Notes: generated by a model not told the origin, from the sequence alone. 64,000 nt of DNA from Pseudomonas frederiksbergensis (GCF_001874645.1 NZ_CP017886.1:3596001-3660000), one strand, 5' to 3'; positions 7,282 to 17,206 are shown, counted from the stretch's first letter. Translations and numbers: made by a program.

Positions 7282-10200
7282 ACGGTCGCTGGAGTGAGGC
7301 GGTACTGGGTCAATTTCTTGTGCAGATCGGCGCTGGCTTGTTGGTCCAGTTCCAGCCAGTAATGCTGCGTACCGGCGATTTCGGCAGCGGCCGGCAGGCC
7401 ATCGCGGTACACCAACCGGTTGCTGGCGAGGGCGGGGACTTTGTGGCCCGGCAGCAGGGTGCCGGCGAGGTTCAGCGGGTCGACACCGCAGACGCCAATC
7501 AGGCTGCCGTCATGCGGGCGGCGGCGCACTTCGCGCAGCAGCGGAATCGCTTCGGGCAAGGCGAATTGCTCGCCCGCCAGACCACTGACAAAGCGTCCGC
7601 CGCGAATCTCTCCGCGTGCCTCCAGTCGATGAAAGGTGCGCAGCAGTTCGCGCCAACTCGGCAGCCAGTCGGCCTCGCGTTCCAGCAAACGCCAGAACAC
7701 CACACCATAGCGCCTGAGCAAGGTCAGGGCGATGTGTTCGAGGGTTTCGCTCGAGGTGCCACGGTTACCCACAACCGCTGGTGGCGTTTGACGTCGCAAC
7801 AAGGCCCAACGTCCGGCATCGTCCATTCCGCCGACAAACGCACCGCGTCCACGTCGGCTGCTGCGCGCCTGGCGTTTGCTGGCGGGCGTAATCAATGCGC
7901 GCAGGCCGGCGAAGCTGTCGGCGTTGACCCGTCCGGCGCCGACCAGTTCCTGCAAGGCGATCTCCAGTTCACTGCGCAGCAGATGGGTTTCGTGCAGCAG
8001 CTCATCGAAAAACAGCGCGCCCTGTTGGCTCAACGCTTGATGAACTTTCCGGGTTTTTGGCGACAGTTCACTGACTTCTGGTGGCTCGGTCAGGCTGCTC
8101 CAGAGCACCAGTTGCGCCCGTGGCAACAACACGATCGGCGTACTGCGCAGCGCCACGCTACTGGCCTTGTTGCGGGTGGTCAGCCGGGTCCAGACCAGCT
8201 TGCCGCTGCGGCACAACTCATCCAGCCACGTCGACGAATAGCCCTTGAATCGCGCCGGCAGAATATCGCTGTCCCAGGCAGACGCGGCCGCCGGGTAGCC
8301 TTCGAACTGACTGACAATCGCCGGCAACATCGCGCTGCCCTGGCCTTGCGTTACCGGTGACAGATGCTGCCAGTCAAACAGAAAACGCATGAAATCCTGC
8401 AACGCCACGGGCTCGATTTCCCGCCGCAGGCGTTTGACCGTGTAGCGATGAATGCGCGCCAGCAAATGCCGCTCGCACCATTCTTCCTGTGTGGCTGCTG
8501 GACTGAAACGCCCGCGTAACACGTAGCCTTCGCGCTCCAGTTGCGCCAGGGCTTGAGTGACGTGAGCCGTCGAAAGTCCCAGCGGTTGAGCGATCATATG
8601 AATCGGCAGCGGACCAAATGCACTGAGACGCGCGCGGATCAGCTCGACCAGCGCCTCATCGACGTCCCAGGGTTCGTCGAAACCCGGCAAGGCCTGCAAC
8701 GGCGGCTGCAACGCGGCCTGTGGATAGATCGCTTGCAGGCAGGTCAGGCGCTCCAGCGCCAGCCATAGCGTTTGCTCTGTATTGATCTGCAAACGGCTGG
8801 CGCGCCCCCCATCAGCCAGGGTTTGCAGCCAGTGCAGCCACTGCGGATTGGCCTGCGCTTCGGTGTCGCTGATGGCGGCCAGGCTCATCAGCGCTTCATG
8901 CATTTCATCGGCGTTGGTCGGCAGTGGCCAAGCCTCTTCGCGCACCGATTGAATGGCCTCGGCATCCAGCGCGCCGAGGTCATCGGTCGTTTGCGGGTCG
9001 CTCCAGCGCCGGTTGAGCACCGCCTGTGTGCGGCGTTCTTCCAGCGGCGCATCGTCGAGAAAGGTGTAGGGCCGAGCGCTGAGGATTTCCGCTGCCAGCG
9101 GCGAGGGCGCCGGCAAGTCGCGGCTGATCAACCGCACCTCACCGCGTTCCATTCGCTGCAACAGGGCCAGCCAGCCATCGCAGTCCATCGCTTCGTGCAG
9201 ACAATCGTCGAGGGTTTGTTCGACCAGCGGGTGATCGGGAATTTCGCGCTCGCCGGCGAGGTTTTCCAGGCAGGCGATCTGGTCGGGAAACACGCTGGCG
9301 ATCAGGTCTTCGCTTTTCATCCGCTGGATCTGCGGCGGCACTTTGCGTCCGCCGCTGTAACGCGGCAACGCCAGGGCAACACCGGCGTTCCAGCGCCAGC
9401 GCACACCGAACAGCGGGGCGTCGAGTACGGCCTGAGTCAGGATCTGTTCGGCGCTGTTGCTGTGCAAATAACGCCAGACCTCGTCCAACTCGAAACTGTG
9501 GCTGGTGGACAGCGACAGCACGATCGCGTCTTCGCTGGCGGCCGCCTGCAATTCGAAGTTGAAGGTGCGGCAAAAGCGCTTGCGCAGGGCCAGGCCCCAG
9601 GCGCGGTTGATGCGGCTACCGAACGGCGTGTGAATGATCAGTTGGGTGCCGCCGGACTCGTCGAAAAACCGCTCCATCAGCAGCGTGTCCTGAGATGGCA
9701 GGGCGCCGAGCGTCAGCCGGGCGCGGGCGAGGTATTCCACCAATTGTTCGGCGCTGGCGAGGTTCAGGCCAAGGGTCTCGGTCAGCCAGTCGAGGCTTGG
9801 CTGCGTATCGCCGGGTGTAGCACTCAGTAGCGCATCGAGTTGTGCGTGCAGGCGCGCCACGGCGAACGACAGTTCGGCACTGCGCCCCGGTGCTTCGCCG
9901 AGCCAGAAGGGGATGGTCGGCGGCTGGCCTTGGGCATCTTCGACGCGAATCTTGCCGGTTTCGACCCGCTGGATCCGGTACGAAGTGTTACCCAACTGAA
10001 AGACATCGCCGGCAATGCTTTCCACCGCGAAGTCTTCGTTGACGCTGCCGATGTTCAGCCCTTGTGGTTCCAGCAAAACGCTGTAATCGGCATTGTCCGG
10101 AATCGTCCCGCCGCTGGTCACCGCCGTCAGCTTGGCGCCGCGTCGCCCGCGCAATGTGCGAGTGACCGCGTCGCGGTGCAGGTAGGCGCTGCGGATCCCC

Positions 10201-11606
10201 TGGCGACCGTTATAGCCTTCGGCGAGCATCTGTAGCAGCGCTTGATAGTGCGTGTCGTCGAGTTCGGCGTAGGGCGATGCGCGACGCAGTGTTTCGAGCA
10301 GTGCCTGTTCCTGCCATTCCTGGCAACTGACCTCGGCGATGATCTGCTGCGCCAATACGTCCAGCGGCGCGACAGGAATCAGCAAGGTATCGAGTTCGCC
10401 CCGGCGCACGCAGTCGAGCAGGGCGGCGCATTCGATCAGGTCGTCGCGGGTGGTGGCGAACAGACGGCCCTTGGGTGTGCCGCCGACCTGGTGTCCGGAG
10501 CGTCCGACCCGTTGCAGAAACCCGGCTATCGAACGCGGCGAGGCAATCTGGCAGACCAGATCGACGTCGCCGATGTCGATGCCCAGTTCCAGCGACGCGG
10601 TGGCGATCAGCACTTGCAAATCGCCACGCTTGAGCCGCTGTTCGGCATCGAGGCGAAACTCCTTGGCCAGGCTGCCATGGTGAGAGGCGACCGCGTCTTT
10701 GCCCAGACGCTCACTGAGATGACGGCTCAAACGCTCGGCCAAACGTCGGGTGTTGACGAAAATCAGGGTGGTCCGGTGTTCGCGCGCCAGCGTGGCGATA
10801 CGGTCGTAGACCAGCTCCCAGACATCGTTGGCCATCACCGCCGACAACGGCACCGGCGGCACTTCGATGCCCAGATCCCGTGGGCGGGCGTGGCCGATAT
10901 CGACGATCTCGCAGGGGCGGTCGGTGCCCACCAGAAAACGCGAAACCGCTTCGATGGGTTTTTGCGTGGCGGACAGGCCGATGCGCATCAGCGGCTCGCG
11001 ACATAAGGCCTGCAAGCGCTCGAGGCTCAGGGCCAAATGGCTGCCGCGTTTGCTGCCGGCGATGGCGTGGATTTCGTCGACAATCACTGTGCGGGTGCTG
11101 GCGAGCATGCGCCGGCCAGAGTCGGAACCGAGCAGCACGTACAGCGATTCAGGGGTGGTCACCAGAATGTGCGGCGCGCTTTTGCGCATCGCTGAACGGT
11201 CCTTTTGCGGGGTATCGCCCGTGCGTACGGCGGTGTTGATCGGTAATTCGGGGAAGCCCAATCGCTGCAGTTGTTCGGTGATACCGGCCAGCGGGTTTTG
11301 CAGGTTGATCTGAATGTCGTTGGACAGCGCTTTGAGAGGCGAGACGTAAACCACCAGGGTTTCGTCGGGCAGCGCGCCACCCAGGGCCAGGCCTTGCTGG
11401 ACCAGGTCATCGATGACTGCAAGAAACGCCGTGAGGGTTTTGCCGGAGCCAGTAGGTGCGGCGACCAGTGTCGAGCGGCGCTGGCGGATCAACGGCCACG
11501 CGCCGGCTTGAGCGGCGGTGACCGCTGGGAAGGTGTTGTTGAACCAGGCGCTGACGGCAGGGTGAAAGCCGCTCAGGGCGCTGTCGGCGGATTCGGGGAG
11601 ATTCAT
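7278..11606 (-). CDS. lhr: ATP-dependent helicase Lhr (large helicase-related protein)
   Basis: About 1442 residues. N-terminal superfamily-2 helicase core with Walker A APTGSGKT (about 51-58), DEIH Walker B (IVDEIHAIAGSKRGSH) and motif VI QRVGRSGHQ, followed by the winged-helix and Lhr-core domains and the long C-terminal extension of full-length bacterial Lhr. These are 3'-5' DNA/RNA helicases linked to DNA-damage tolerance. The start MNLPESADS is favoured; an in-frame TTG 36 bp upstream is an alternative. The stop lies in the REP pair. Confidence 0.93.
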   Translation of the reverse strand: MNLPESADSALSGFHPAVSAWFNNTFPAVTAAQAGAWPLIRQRRSTLVAAPTGSGKTLTAFLAVIDDLVQQGLALGGALPDETLVVYVSPLKALSNDIQINLQNPLAGITEQLQRLGFPELPINTAVRTGDTPQKDRSAMRKSAPHILVTTPESLYVLLGSDSGRRMLASTRTVIVDEIHAIAGSKRGSHLALSLERLQALCREPLMRIGLSATQKPIEAVSRFLVGTDRPCEIVDIGHARPRDLGIEVPPVPLSAVMANDVWELVYDRIATLAREHRTTLIFVNTRRLAERLSRHLSERLGKDAVASHHGSLAKEFRLDAEQRLKRGDLQVLIATASLELGIDIGDVDLVCQIASPRSIAGFLQRVGRSGHQVGGTPKGRLFATTRDDLIECAALLDCVRRGELDTLLIPVAPLDVLAQQIIAEVSCQEWQEQALLETLRRASPYAELDDTHYQALLQMLAEGYNGRQGIRSAYLHRDAVTRTLRGRRGAKLTAVTSGGTIPDNADYSVLLEPQGLNIGSVNEDFAVESIAGDVFQLGNTSYRIQRVETGKIRVEDAQGQPPTIPFWLGEAPGRSAELSFAVARLHAQLDALLSATPGDTQPSLDWLTETLGLNLASAEQLVEYLARARLTLGALPSQDTLLMERFFDESGGTQLIIHTPFGSRINRAWGLALRKRFCRTFNFELQAAASEDAIVLSLSTSHSFELDEVWRYLHSNSAEQILTQAVLDAPLFGVRWRWNAGVALALPRYSGGRKVPPQIQRMKSEDLIASVFPDQIACLENLAGEREIPDHPLVEQTLDDCLHEAMDCDGWLALLQRMERGEVRLISRDLPAPSPLAAEILSARPYTFLDDAPLEERRTQAVLNRRWSDPQTTDDLGALDAEAIQSVREEAWPLPTNADEMHEALMSLAAISDTEAQANPQWLHWLQTLADGGRASRLQINTEQTLWLALERLTCLQAIYPQAALQPPLQALPGFDEPWDVDEALVELIRARLSAFGPLPIHMIAQPLGLSTAHVTQALAQLEREGYVLRGRFSPAATQEEWCERHLLARIHRYTVKRLRREIEPVALQDFMRFLFDWQHLSPVTQGQGSAMLPAIVSQFEGYPAAASAWDSDILPARFKGYSSTWLDELCRSGKLVWTRLTTRNKASSVALRSTPIVLLPRAQLVLWSSLTEPPEVSELSPKTRKVHQALSQQGALFFDELLHETHLLRSELEIALQELVGAGRVNADSFAGLRALITPASKRQARSSRRGRGAFVGGMDDAGRWALLRRQTPPAVVGNRGTSSETLEHIALTLLRRYGVVFWRLLEREADWLPSWRELLRTFHRLEARGEIRGGRFVSGLAGEQFALPEAIPLLREVRRRPHDGSLIGVCGVDPLNLAGTLLPGHKVPALASNRLVYRDGLPAAAEIAGTQHYWLELDQQASADLHKKLTQYRLTPATV

Positions 11607-11809
11607 GCGGTAATTTATGCGGCTGGGGGGCGCAAGATGCAAGCTCCCTCATCGCAGTGGTCCGCGCCAAACAGGTGGTTCTACACTTTACGGGTGACGT
11701 TTGCGCTTTTAACCCGCAAAATGCAACGATTCCGACAACTCTCAACGGCAACGCCTGCGGGCGCTGTCGATAAAATCATCGTTCCAAACAGACTGGGCCT
11801 GCTGACTCT

Positions 11810-12694
11810 ATGCGAATGCGCCTTATGTTACTGGGTGGCGGAAATGCCCTTGGGCAGGCGCTGATTCGCCTCGGTGCGGAGGAAGACATCGGCTTCCTCG
11901 CCCCCCGTCCACCGCAAGACGGCTGGGACGCCGCGAGCCTGACACAACTGCTCGACGATACGCGCCCCGATGCGCTGATCAATCTCGCCTATTACTTCGA
12001 CTGGTTTCAGGCGGAGAGTGTGGCCGAGGCGCGCCTGGCCGGGCAGGAACGAGCGGTCGAGCGGCTGGCCGAACTGTGCCAGCATCACAACATTGTCCTG
12101 CTGCAGCCTTCCAGCTATCGAGTATTCGATGGCTCGCGGGCGACGGCCTACAGCGAAAAAGATGAGCCTGTGCCGCTGGGCCTGCGTGGCCAGGCCCTGT
12201 GGCGTATCGAGCAAAGTGTGCGCGCGACCTGCCCGCAACACGTGATGCTGCGCTTTGGCTGGCTGCTCGATGATAGCGTCGATGGCACCCTCGGACGTTT
12301 CCTCGCGCGGGCCGAACTGCCTGAAGAGTTGCTGATGGCCGACGACCGGCGTGGCAACCCGACACCGGTGGACGATGCTGCGCGGGTGATTATTTCAGTG
12401 CTCAAGCAACTCGATTGCGCAGCGCCACTGTGGGGCACTTACCACTACGCCGGGCATGAGGCGACCACGCCGCTGGCGCTGGGGCAAGCGATCCTCACGG
12501 AGGCCCGCAATCTGCACCCGCTGGCCGTCGAAGCACCGACCGCGCAGGCGCACGCCGCGCGTCCGGATGCCGCCGAAGAACCGCAACACGCGGTACTGGC
12601 CTGCAAGAAAATTCTGCACACCTTCGGGATCAAGCCACGCGCTTGGCGCGCGGCGCTCCCGGGCTTACTGGATAGGTTTTATCGTCATGGCTGA
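11810..12694 (+). CDS. RmlD-like NAD(P)-binding sugar nucleotide reductase homologue, apparently without the catalytic Tyr/Lys
   Basis: 294 residues of the extended SDR/RmlD (dTDP-4-dehydrorhamnose reductase) type. A glycine motif GGGNALG lies near residue 9 and an SSYRVFDG serine region at about 115. The usual YxxxK active site should fall near residues 140-146, but the sequence there reads LGLRGQALWRIE, with no Tyr or Lys at the expected spots. The protein may have lost classical reductase chemistry. It overlaps the epimerase gene by 8 bp, so the two are coupled. Confidence 0.8.
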   Translation: MRMRLMLLGGGNALGQALIRLGAEEDIGFLAPRPPQDGWDAASLTQLLDDTRPDALINLAYYFDWFQAESVAEARLAGQERAVERLAELCQHHNIVLLQPSSYRVFDGSRATAYSEKDEPVPLGLRGQALWRIEQSVRATCPQHVMLRFGWLLDDSVDGTLGRFLARAELPEELLMADDRRGNPTPVDDAARVIISVLKQLDCAAPLWGTYHYAGHEATTPLALGQAILTEARNLHPLAVEAPTAQAHAARPDAAEEPQHAVLACKKILHTFGIKPRAWRAALPGLLDRFYRHG

Positions 12695-13616
12695 TGGCCC
12701 TGTTTTGATCACTGGCGGTGCGGGCTTCATTGGTTCGCACCTTGCTGACGCGTTGCTCGCCAAGGGCCATTCGGTCCGCATCCTCGACGACCTGTCCACC
12801 GGTAAGCGCAGCAACCTGCCGCTGGATAATCCACGGGTCGAATTGATCGAAGGTGACGTGGCCGATGCCAAGCGGGTGGCGCAGGTGATGCTCGGTTGCA
12901 GCGCTGTGGCGCATTTGGCCGCCGTGGCGTCGGTTCAGGCGTCGGTGGATGATCCGGTACGCACTCACCAGAGCAATTTCATCGGCACCTTGAATGTCTG
13001 CGAAGCGATGCGTCAGGCCGGGGTCAAACGAGTGCTGTTCGCTTCAAGCGCAGCGGTCTACGGCAATAACGGTGAAGGCGAGTCGATCGACGAAGAGACG
13101 ACCAAGGCACCGCTTACGCCATATGCTTCGGACAAGCTGGCAGGCGAGTTCTACCTCGACTTCTACCGTCGTCAGCACGGTCTGGAACCGGCGATTTTCC
13201 GTTTCTTCAATATCTTTGGACCGCGCCAGGATCCCTCATCGCCGTACTCCGGGGTGATTAGCATTTTCAGCGAGCGCGCGCAGAAAGGCCTGCCGATCAC
13301 CGTGTTCGGTGACGGCGAACAGACCCGTGATTTTGTTTATGTCGAAGACCTGGTTGACCTGCTGGTGCAGGCCATTGAAGCGCCTGCGCTTGAAGTGGGA
13401 GCGGTCAATGTCGGCTGGAATCAGGCGACGACTCTCAAGCAAATGCTCCAGGCTTTGGGCGAGGTGGTGGGTGGGTTGCCACCGATCACCTACGCCCCGG
13501 CGCGTTCCGGCGACATCCGCCATTCGCGGGCGAACAACCAGCGTCTGTTGCAGCGCTTCACCTTCCCCGAGCAGACGCCGATGAGCGTCGGGCTGGCGCG
13601 GTTGTTGGGGCGCTGA
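12687..13616 (+). CDS. NAD-dependent epimerase/dehydratase (UDP-glucose 4-epimerase-like)
   Basis: 309 residues, an extended SDR enzyme. The nucleotide-binding GGAGFIG is at 10-16, the catalytic S120/S121 region is FASSAAVYG, and Y146-x3-K150 (YASDK) is intact. The middle FFNIFGPRQDP and the C-terminal RDFVYVEDLVDL are typical of GalE/WbpP/Gne relatives that act on UDP- or GDP-sugars. The gene starts inside the end of the RmlD-like gene. There is no glycosyltransferase cluster nearby, so the sugar pathway is not evident. Confidence 0.88.
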   Translation: MADGPVLITGGAGFIGSHLADALLAKGHSVRILDDLSTGKRSNLPLDNPRVELIEGDVADAKRVAQVMLGCSAVAHLAAVASVQASVDDPVRTHQSNFIGTLNVCEAMRQAGVKRVLFASSAAVYGNNGEGESIDEETTKAPLTPYASDKLAGEFYLDFYRRQHGLEPAIFRFFNIFGPRQDPSSPYSGVISIFSERAQKGLPITVFGDGEQTRDFVYVEDLVDLLVQAIEAPALEVGAVNVGWNQATTLKQMLQALGEVVGGLPPITYAPARSGDIRHSRANNQRLLQRFTFPEQTPMSVGLARLLGR

Positions 13617-13632
13617 GTTTTTCGCAGCCATG

Positions 13633-13662
13633 AAAAAGGCGCCTTTCGAGGCGCCTTTTTTT
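13633..13662. terminator. bidirectional rho-independent terminator
   Basis: AAAAAGGCGCC-tttcga-GGCGCCTTTTTTT lies between the convergent epimerase and ompW-like genes and has T-runs in both directions. Confidence 0.9.
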
Positions 13663-13675
13663 GTGCGTGTGTGGT

Positions 13676-14374
13676 TTAGAACTTGTAACCCAGGCCAACC
13701 ATGTACACGAACGGGTCCACATCCACGTTGACCCTGGCCCGAGTGCCCGGCGCCACGGCGTCGTTTTCCACGGTCGCACGGGTGTTGATGTCGATGTAGC
13801 GTGCCTGGGCGTTGAGCATGATGTTGTCGGTCAACATGTAGTCAGCCCCGACCTGCCAGGCCAGGCCCCAGGAGTTGGTCGTCTTGAAGTTGCTGAAGCC
13901 GTTGGCTTGCGCTTCGTTACTGAGCTTTTCGTCGTAGATCCAGGTGTAGTTGATACCGGCGCCCACGTACGGCTGGAATGCAGACTTATTGTCGAGCGGG
14001 TAGTAAACCACGCTCAGGGTCGGCGGCAGGTGTTTGAGGGTGCCGAGCTTACCGTTGGCCGCGCCCAGGGAGGTGCCTTTGAGGTTCACGTCATGCTCGA
14101 ACGGCGAGGCGGCGAGCAGCTCGATGCCGACATTGTTGGTGAGCATGTACGCGAAGTTCAGGCCCAGCTGAGTGTTGCTGTTCATGGTTGCCTTGCCGCC
14201 CAGGTCGGCACCCGTCAAGGGGCCGCGATCAACCTTGACGCTGGAACTGCTGGCTGTTGGGTTAACAGTGATTGCACCGGCCCGAACGATGATGTCACCG
14301 GCTTCATGGGCTTGGGCGAACGGGGTTGCAAGCGCGAATGCAATGAGGGAAGCGCTAAGCAATGACTTGTGCAT
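13676..14374 (-). CDS. ompW: OmpW family outer membrane protein
   Basis: 232 residues. A signal peptide ends at AQA, with mature HEAGD following. The body matches OmpW: an early IVRAGAITVNP strand, PPTLSVVYYPLD, FQPYVGAGINYTW, and a terminal aromatic residue (GLGYKF) as required for outer-membrane barrel insertion. OmpW forms an eight-stranded barrel with a hydrophobic channel for small hydrophobic molecules. The start at MHKSLL is chosen because a signal peptide begins there. The gene appears to be transcribed alone. Confidence 0.92.
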   Translation of the reverse strand: MHKSLLSASLIAFALATPFAQAHEAGDIIVRAGAITVNPTASSSSVKVDRGPLTGADLGGKATMNSNTQLGLNFAYMLTNNVGIELLAASPFEHDVNLKGTSLGAANGKLGTLKHLPPTLSVVYYPLDNKSAFQPYVGAGINYTWIYDEKLSNEAQANGFSNFKTTNSWGLAWQVGADYMLTDNIMLNAQARYIDINTRATVENDAVAPGTRARVNVDVDPFVYMVGLGYKF

Positions 14375-14475
14375 GGGAGCTCCAAAGGACGATTCAAATT
14401 CTCTATGTCCAATGGTACGAAGCGTCAGGAACAGCAATTTTGACTCAGCTCAATGAAACAGTGATGGCCCCTGAA

Positions 14476-14545
14476 AGATCGCAGCCTCCGGCAGCTCCTA
14501 CAGTGGAATGTGTACATCTGTAGGAGCTGCCGGAGGCTGCGATCT
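14476..14545. repeat. REP pair
   Basis: Inverted GATCGCAGCCTCCGGCAGCTC and its complement are separated by about 24 bp, upstream of ompW and downstream of the DUF3299 gene. Confidence 0.85.
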
Positions 14546-14578
14546 TGGCAGTACCAACGATACGAATAACCGTCGGTT

Positions 14579-15112
14579 TCACTCCGGCAATTCATACACG
14601 TAGATTTTGTCCGCATCCATCTGGTAACCGGCATCCGCCAACTCGCTGGTCGACGCTTTGACCTGCAATGCACCTTCAATCCAGTACGGCTGATAGAGCT
14701 CGTCGAGCTTCACCCCAACCTGGCTTTTGACGTGGACGATCTGGTTCGAGGGCGGAGGTGGCACATGGATGCATGCGCCGAAATACGGCACCAGCAGAAA
14801 ATCGGTGGTGCGACCCTCCTCGCTGACTTCCAGCGGCACGATGTAACCCGGCAAGCGGATGTTCTGGCCGTTGAGGCTTTTCACTACCGGTGCATTGGGC
14901 ATGTCTTGCTTGGCCGCCGGAGCAGACTCGGCGGACAGCGCGCTGCTCATCTGCGACAGGTCGTGCAGCGGCTTCATGTTCGGCACTTCCGCCGGAGCGT
15001 CCGGCGGGATCATTTCCGACCAGGTCAGGTCTTTTGGCGCGGCCGCCCACAGGGGCAGGGCGACCAGCATCAACAGCGCAGGCAGAGCGCGGAGCATCTT
15101 CAATGTCCTCAT
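14579..15112 (-). CDS. DUF3299 periplasmic protein of the zinc-starvation operon
   Basis: 177 residues. A signal peptide (MRTLKMLRALPALLMLVALPLWA) precedes a DUF3299 domain with LPGYIVPLE, FLLVPYFGACIHVPPPP and the C-terminal YWIEG and YVYELPE blocks. The Cys and His in GACIHVPPP are candidate metal ligands. Its start overlaps the permease stop as ATGA. The gene order DUF2796-ATPase-permease-DUF3299 matches the P. aeruginosa PA4063-PA4066 locus, which is induced by zinc limitation under Zur; the exact role of this component is not known. Confidence 0.85.
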   Translation of the reverse strand: MRTLKMLRALPALLMLVALPLWAAAPKDLTWSEMIPPDAPAEVPNMKPLHDLSQMSSALSAESAPAAKQDMPNAPVVKSLNGQNIRLPGYIVPLEVSEEGRTTDFLLVPYFGACIHVPPPPSNQIVHVKSQVGVKLDELYQPYWIEGALQVKASTSELADAGYQMDADKIYVYELPE

Positions 15113-16374
15113 AAACGGATCGACAGACCATCGGCCAACGATTGGCGGTAGGCGCGCCAGGCTGGCACGCTGCCCATCAGCAGCGCGGCGATCAGGATGC
15201 CACCGAGCAGCGTCCATTCATACTCGCTTGGCCAGGCCAGCGGCAGGTATAACCCGTAGGTCGATTGCACGTAGTCCTGTGCGGCGGCTATGCAGACATA
15301 CAGCAACGCCAGGCCCGAAACCACCCCGGACAGCGCCAACGCAAAGGCTTCCAGCACCAACAACGTTGCGATGTGCCACGGCCGGGCTCCGACCGAACGC
15401 AGAATCGCCATCTCGCGGCGACGTTCGTTGAGGCTGGTGAGAATCGCCGTGAGCATGCCGATCAACCCGGTCAGTACGACGAACAGCGACACCACGAACA
15501 GCGCTTTTTCAGCGGTGCCCATCAGGCTCCAGAGCTCCTGCAAGGCTACGCCCGGCAGAATCGCCAGCATCGGCTCGCCACGGAATTCATTGATCTCGCG
15601 TTGCACGGCGAAGGTCGAAATCTTGTTTTTGAGGCCGAGCATGAACGCGGTGATGGCTTGCGGCGTGAGGTCCATGTTGCGCGCCTGATCGGCGCTGATA
15701 CGACCGCTGCCCTGAGCCGGCACGCCGTTGTGCCAATCGATGTGAATCGCCTCCATACCGCCGAGGCTGATGTGCAACGTGCGGTCAACCGGGGTGCCGG
15801 TGCGTTTCAGGATGCCGACCACGGTGAACGGCTTGTCGTCGTGCTTGACCAGGCTGATCACCGCCACACCGTGAGCCAGCACCAGTTTGTCGCCGAGTTT
15901 GTAATGCAGCGCATCGGCCACTTCGGCACCCAGCACCACTTCGAACGGATCCGTGGCAAACGCCCGGCCGCTGGCCAGTTGCAGGTTTTGCTGATGGCCG
16001 TACTGGTAATGCTGGAAGTAGGCATCGGTGGTGCCCATCACTCGATAACCGCGATGTGAGTCACCGAGGGAAATCGGGATCGCCCATTTCACTTTCGGGT
16101 TGTTGGCGAAGTGCTCAAAGCTGTCCCAACGGATGTTGTTGGTGGCGTTGCCAATGCGAAACACCGAGTACAGCAGCAAGTTCACCGAACCTGAGCGCGC
16201 GCCGACAATCAGGTCGGTGCCGCTGATGGTGCTGGCGAAACTGCTCTTGGCTTCGGTGCGTACCCGTTCCACCGCCAACAGCAGGCAGACCGACAAGGCG
16301 ATGGCGAACGCGGTAAGGATCGCGGTGAAGCGGCGGTTAGCCAGGCTGGCCATGGCTAGACGAAACAAGTACAT
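15109..16374 (-). CDS. ABC transporter permease (FtsX/MacB class), zinc-starvation operon
   Basis: 421 residues. One N-terminal helix (FTAILTAFAIALSVCLLLAV), a large periplasmic MacB-PCD domain of about 230 residues, then three C-terminal helices as in FtsX-type permeases. The start MYLFRLAMASLANRR is chosen by homology; an in-frame upstream extension overlaps the ATPase gene and is rejected. Spacing to the ATPase stop is 1 bp. FtsX-type pairs often drive mechanotransmission or lipoprotein/metallophore export rather than import, so calling it a zinc importer would go beyond the sequence. Confidence 0.88.
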   Translation of the reverse strand: MYLFRLAMASLANRRFTAILTAFAIALSVCLLLAVERVRTEAKSSFASTISGTDLIVGARSGSVNLLLYSVFRIGNATNNIRWDSFEHFANNPKVKWAIPISLGDSHRGYRVMGTTDAYFQHYQYGHQQNLQLASGRAFATDPFEVVLGAEVADALHYKLGDKLVLAHGVAVISLVKHDDKPFTVVGILKRTGTPVDRTLHISLGGMEAIHIDWHNGVPAQGSGRISADQARNMDLTPQAITAFMLGLKNKISTFAVQREINEFRGEPMLAILPGVALQELWSLMGTAEKALFVVSLFVVLTGLIGMLTAILTSLNERRREMAILRSVGARPWHIATLLVLEAFALALSGVVSGLALLYVCIAAAQDYVQSTYGLYLPLAWPSEYEWTLLGGILIAALLMGSVPAWRAYRQSLADGLSIRL

Positions 16375-16375
16375 T

Positions 16376-17086
16376 TCAGACCTCGGGCGGCGTGGCGGCG
16401 CGATTGAGTTCGGCCAGCGACAGGTGACGATCGAACAGTGGCGCCAGGCTCTGGTCGTGGCTGACGAACAGCAGGCTGGAGCCGGCTTCGCGGCACTCGG
16501 CGAACAGCAAACGGATAAATGCCTCACGGGCGTCGTAATCAAGCGCCGAGGTTGGTTCGTCGGCGATCACCAGTTCCGGCTGGCCGATCAGCGCACGGGC
16601 AGCGGCGACCCGCTGTTGTTGGCCGATGGACAGTGAGTCGGCACGGCGGCCGAGCATGTTTTCATCCTTGAGCCCCAAGTGCGCGAGTAAGGTCGCAGCC
16701 GCCTGATCAATGCTGCCGTGGCGCTGAATCGCGCGGCTGGCACGCAGTTTAGAGAAGTGGCATGGCAGTTCGACGTTCTCACGCACCGAGAGAAACGGCA
16801 GCAGGTTGAACTGCTGGAAGATGTAGCCCGTGTGGTCCACCCGAAAATGATCGCGGGCGCCGGCCGAAAGCTCGGTCAGCTCTTGGCCGAGCAGGCGAAT
16901 GCTCCCGCGATTGGGTTTCTGCACGCCACCGAGCAGGCCGAGCAGGGTGGTTTTGCCACTGCCGCTGGGGCCTTTGAGAAACAGCGTTTCACCGGGCTCC
17001 AGACGAAACGCCGGGATATCCAGTAAAGGCGGATGACCGGGCCAGTTGAAGCCCAGGTCTGACAGTTCGATGAGTGCTTGGGTCAT
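16376..17086 (-). CDS. ABC transporter ATP-binding protein, zinc-starvation operon
   Basis: 236 residues with Walker A GPSGSGKTT (39-47), Q-loop IFQQFNLLP, signature LSIGQQQRVA and Walker B VIADEPTSALD. It is of the MacB/LolD class that pairs with FtsX-type permeases. It is encoded directly before the permease, and a REP pair separates it from the DUF2796 gene (121 bp). Confidence 0.9.
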   Translation of the reverse strand: MTQALIELSDLGFNWPGHPPLLDIPAFRLEPGETLFLKGPSGSGKTTLLGLLGGVQKPNRGSIRLLGQELTELSAGARDHFRVDHTGYIFQQFNLLPFLSVRENVELPCHFSKLRASRAIQRHGSIDQAAATLLAHLGLKDENMLGRRADSLSIGQQQRVAAARALIGQPELVIADEPTSALDYDAREAFIRLLFAECREAGSSLLFVSHDQSLAPLFDRHLSLAELNRAATPPEV

Positions 17087-17111
17087 AGCGCCAATTTCAT
17101 GGAGATTGAAG

Positions 17112-17196
17112 TCCCGTAAAGCTGCCGAAGGCTGCGATCTGTTGACTTTAGAAGATCAAGATCAACAGATCGCAGCCTTCGGCAGCTCCTACGGGA
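17112..17196. repeat. REP pair inside the zinc-starvation operon
   Basis: Two facing REP units lie between the DUF2796 gene and the ATPase gene. They could attenuate or stabilise the downstream mRNA. Confidence 0.85.
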
Positions 17197-17206
17197 TCGG
17201 GGTGGA

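Noticed and set aside
6537..8360. 607-residue plus-strand frame spanning the glxA-like gene, REP and lhr
   Set aside because: It crosses a REP pair and two convergent recognised genes, and its residues are Arg/Gln/Ala-rich shadow sequence.
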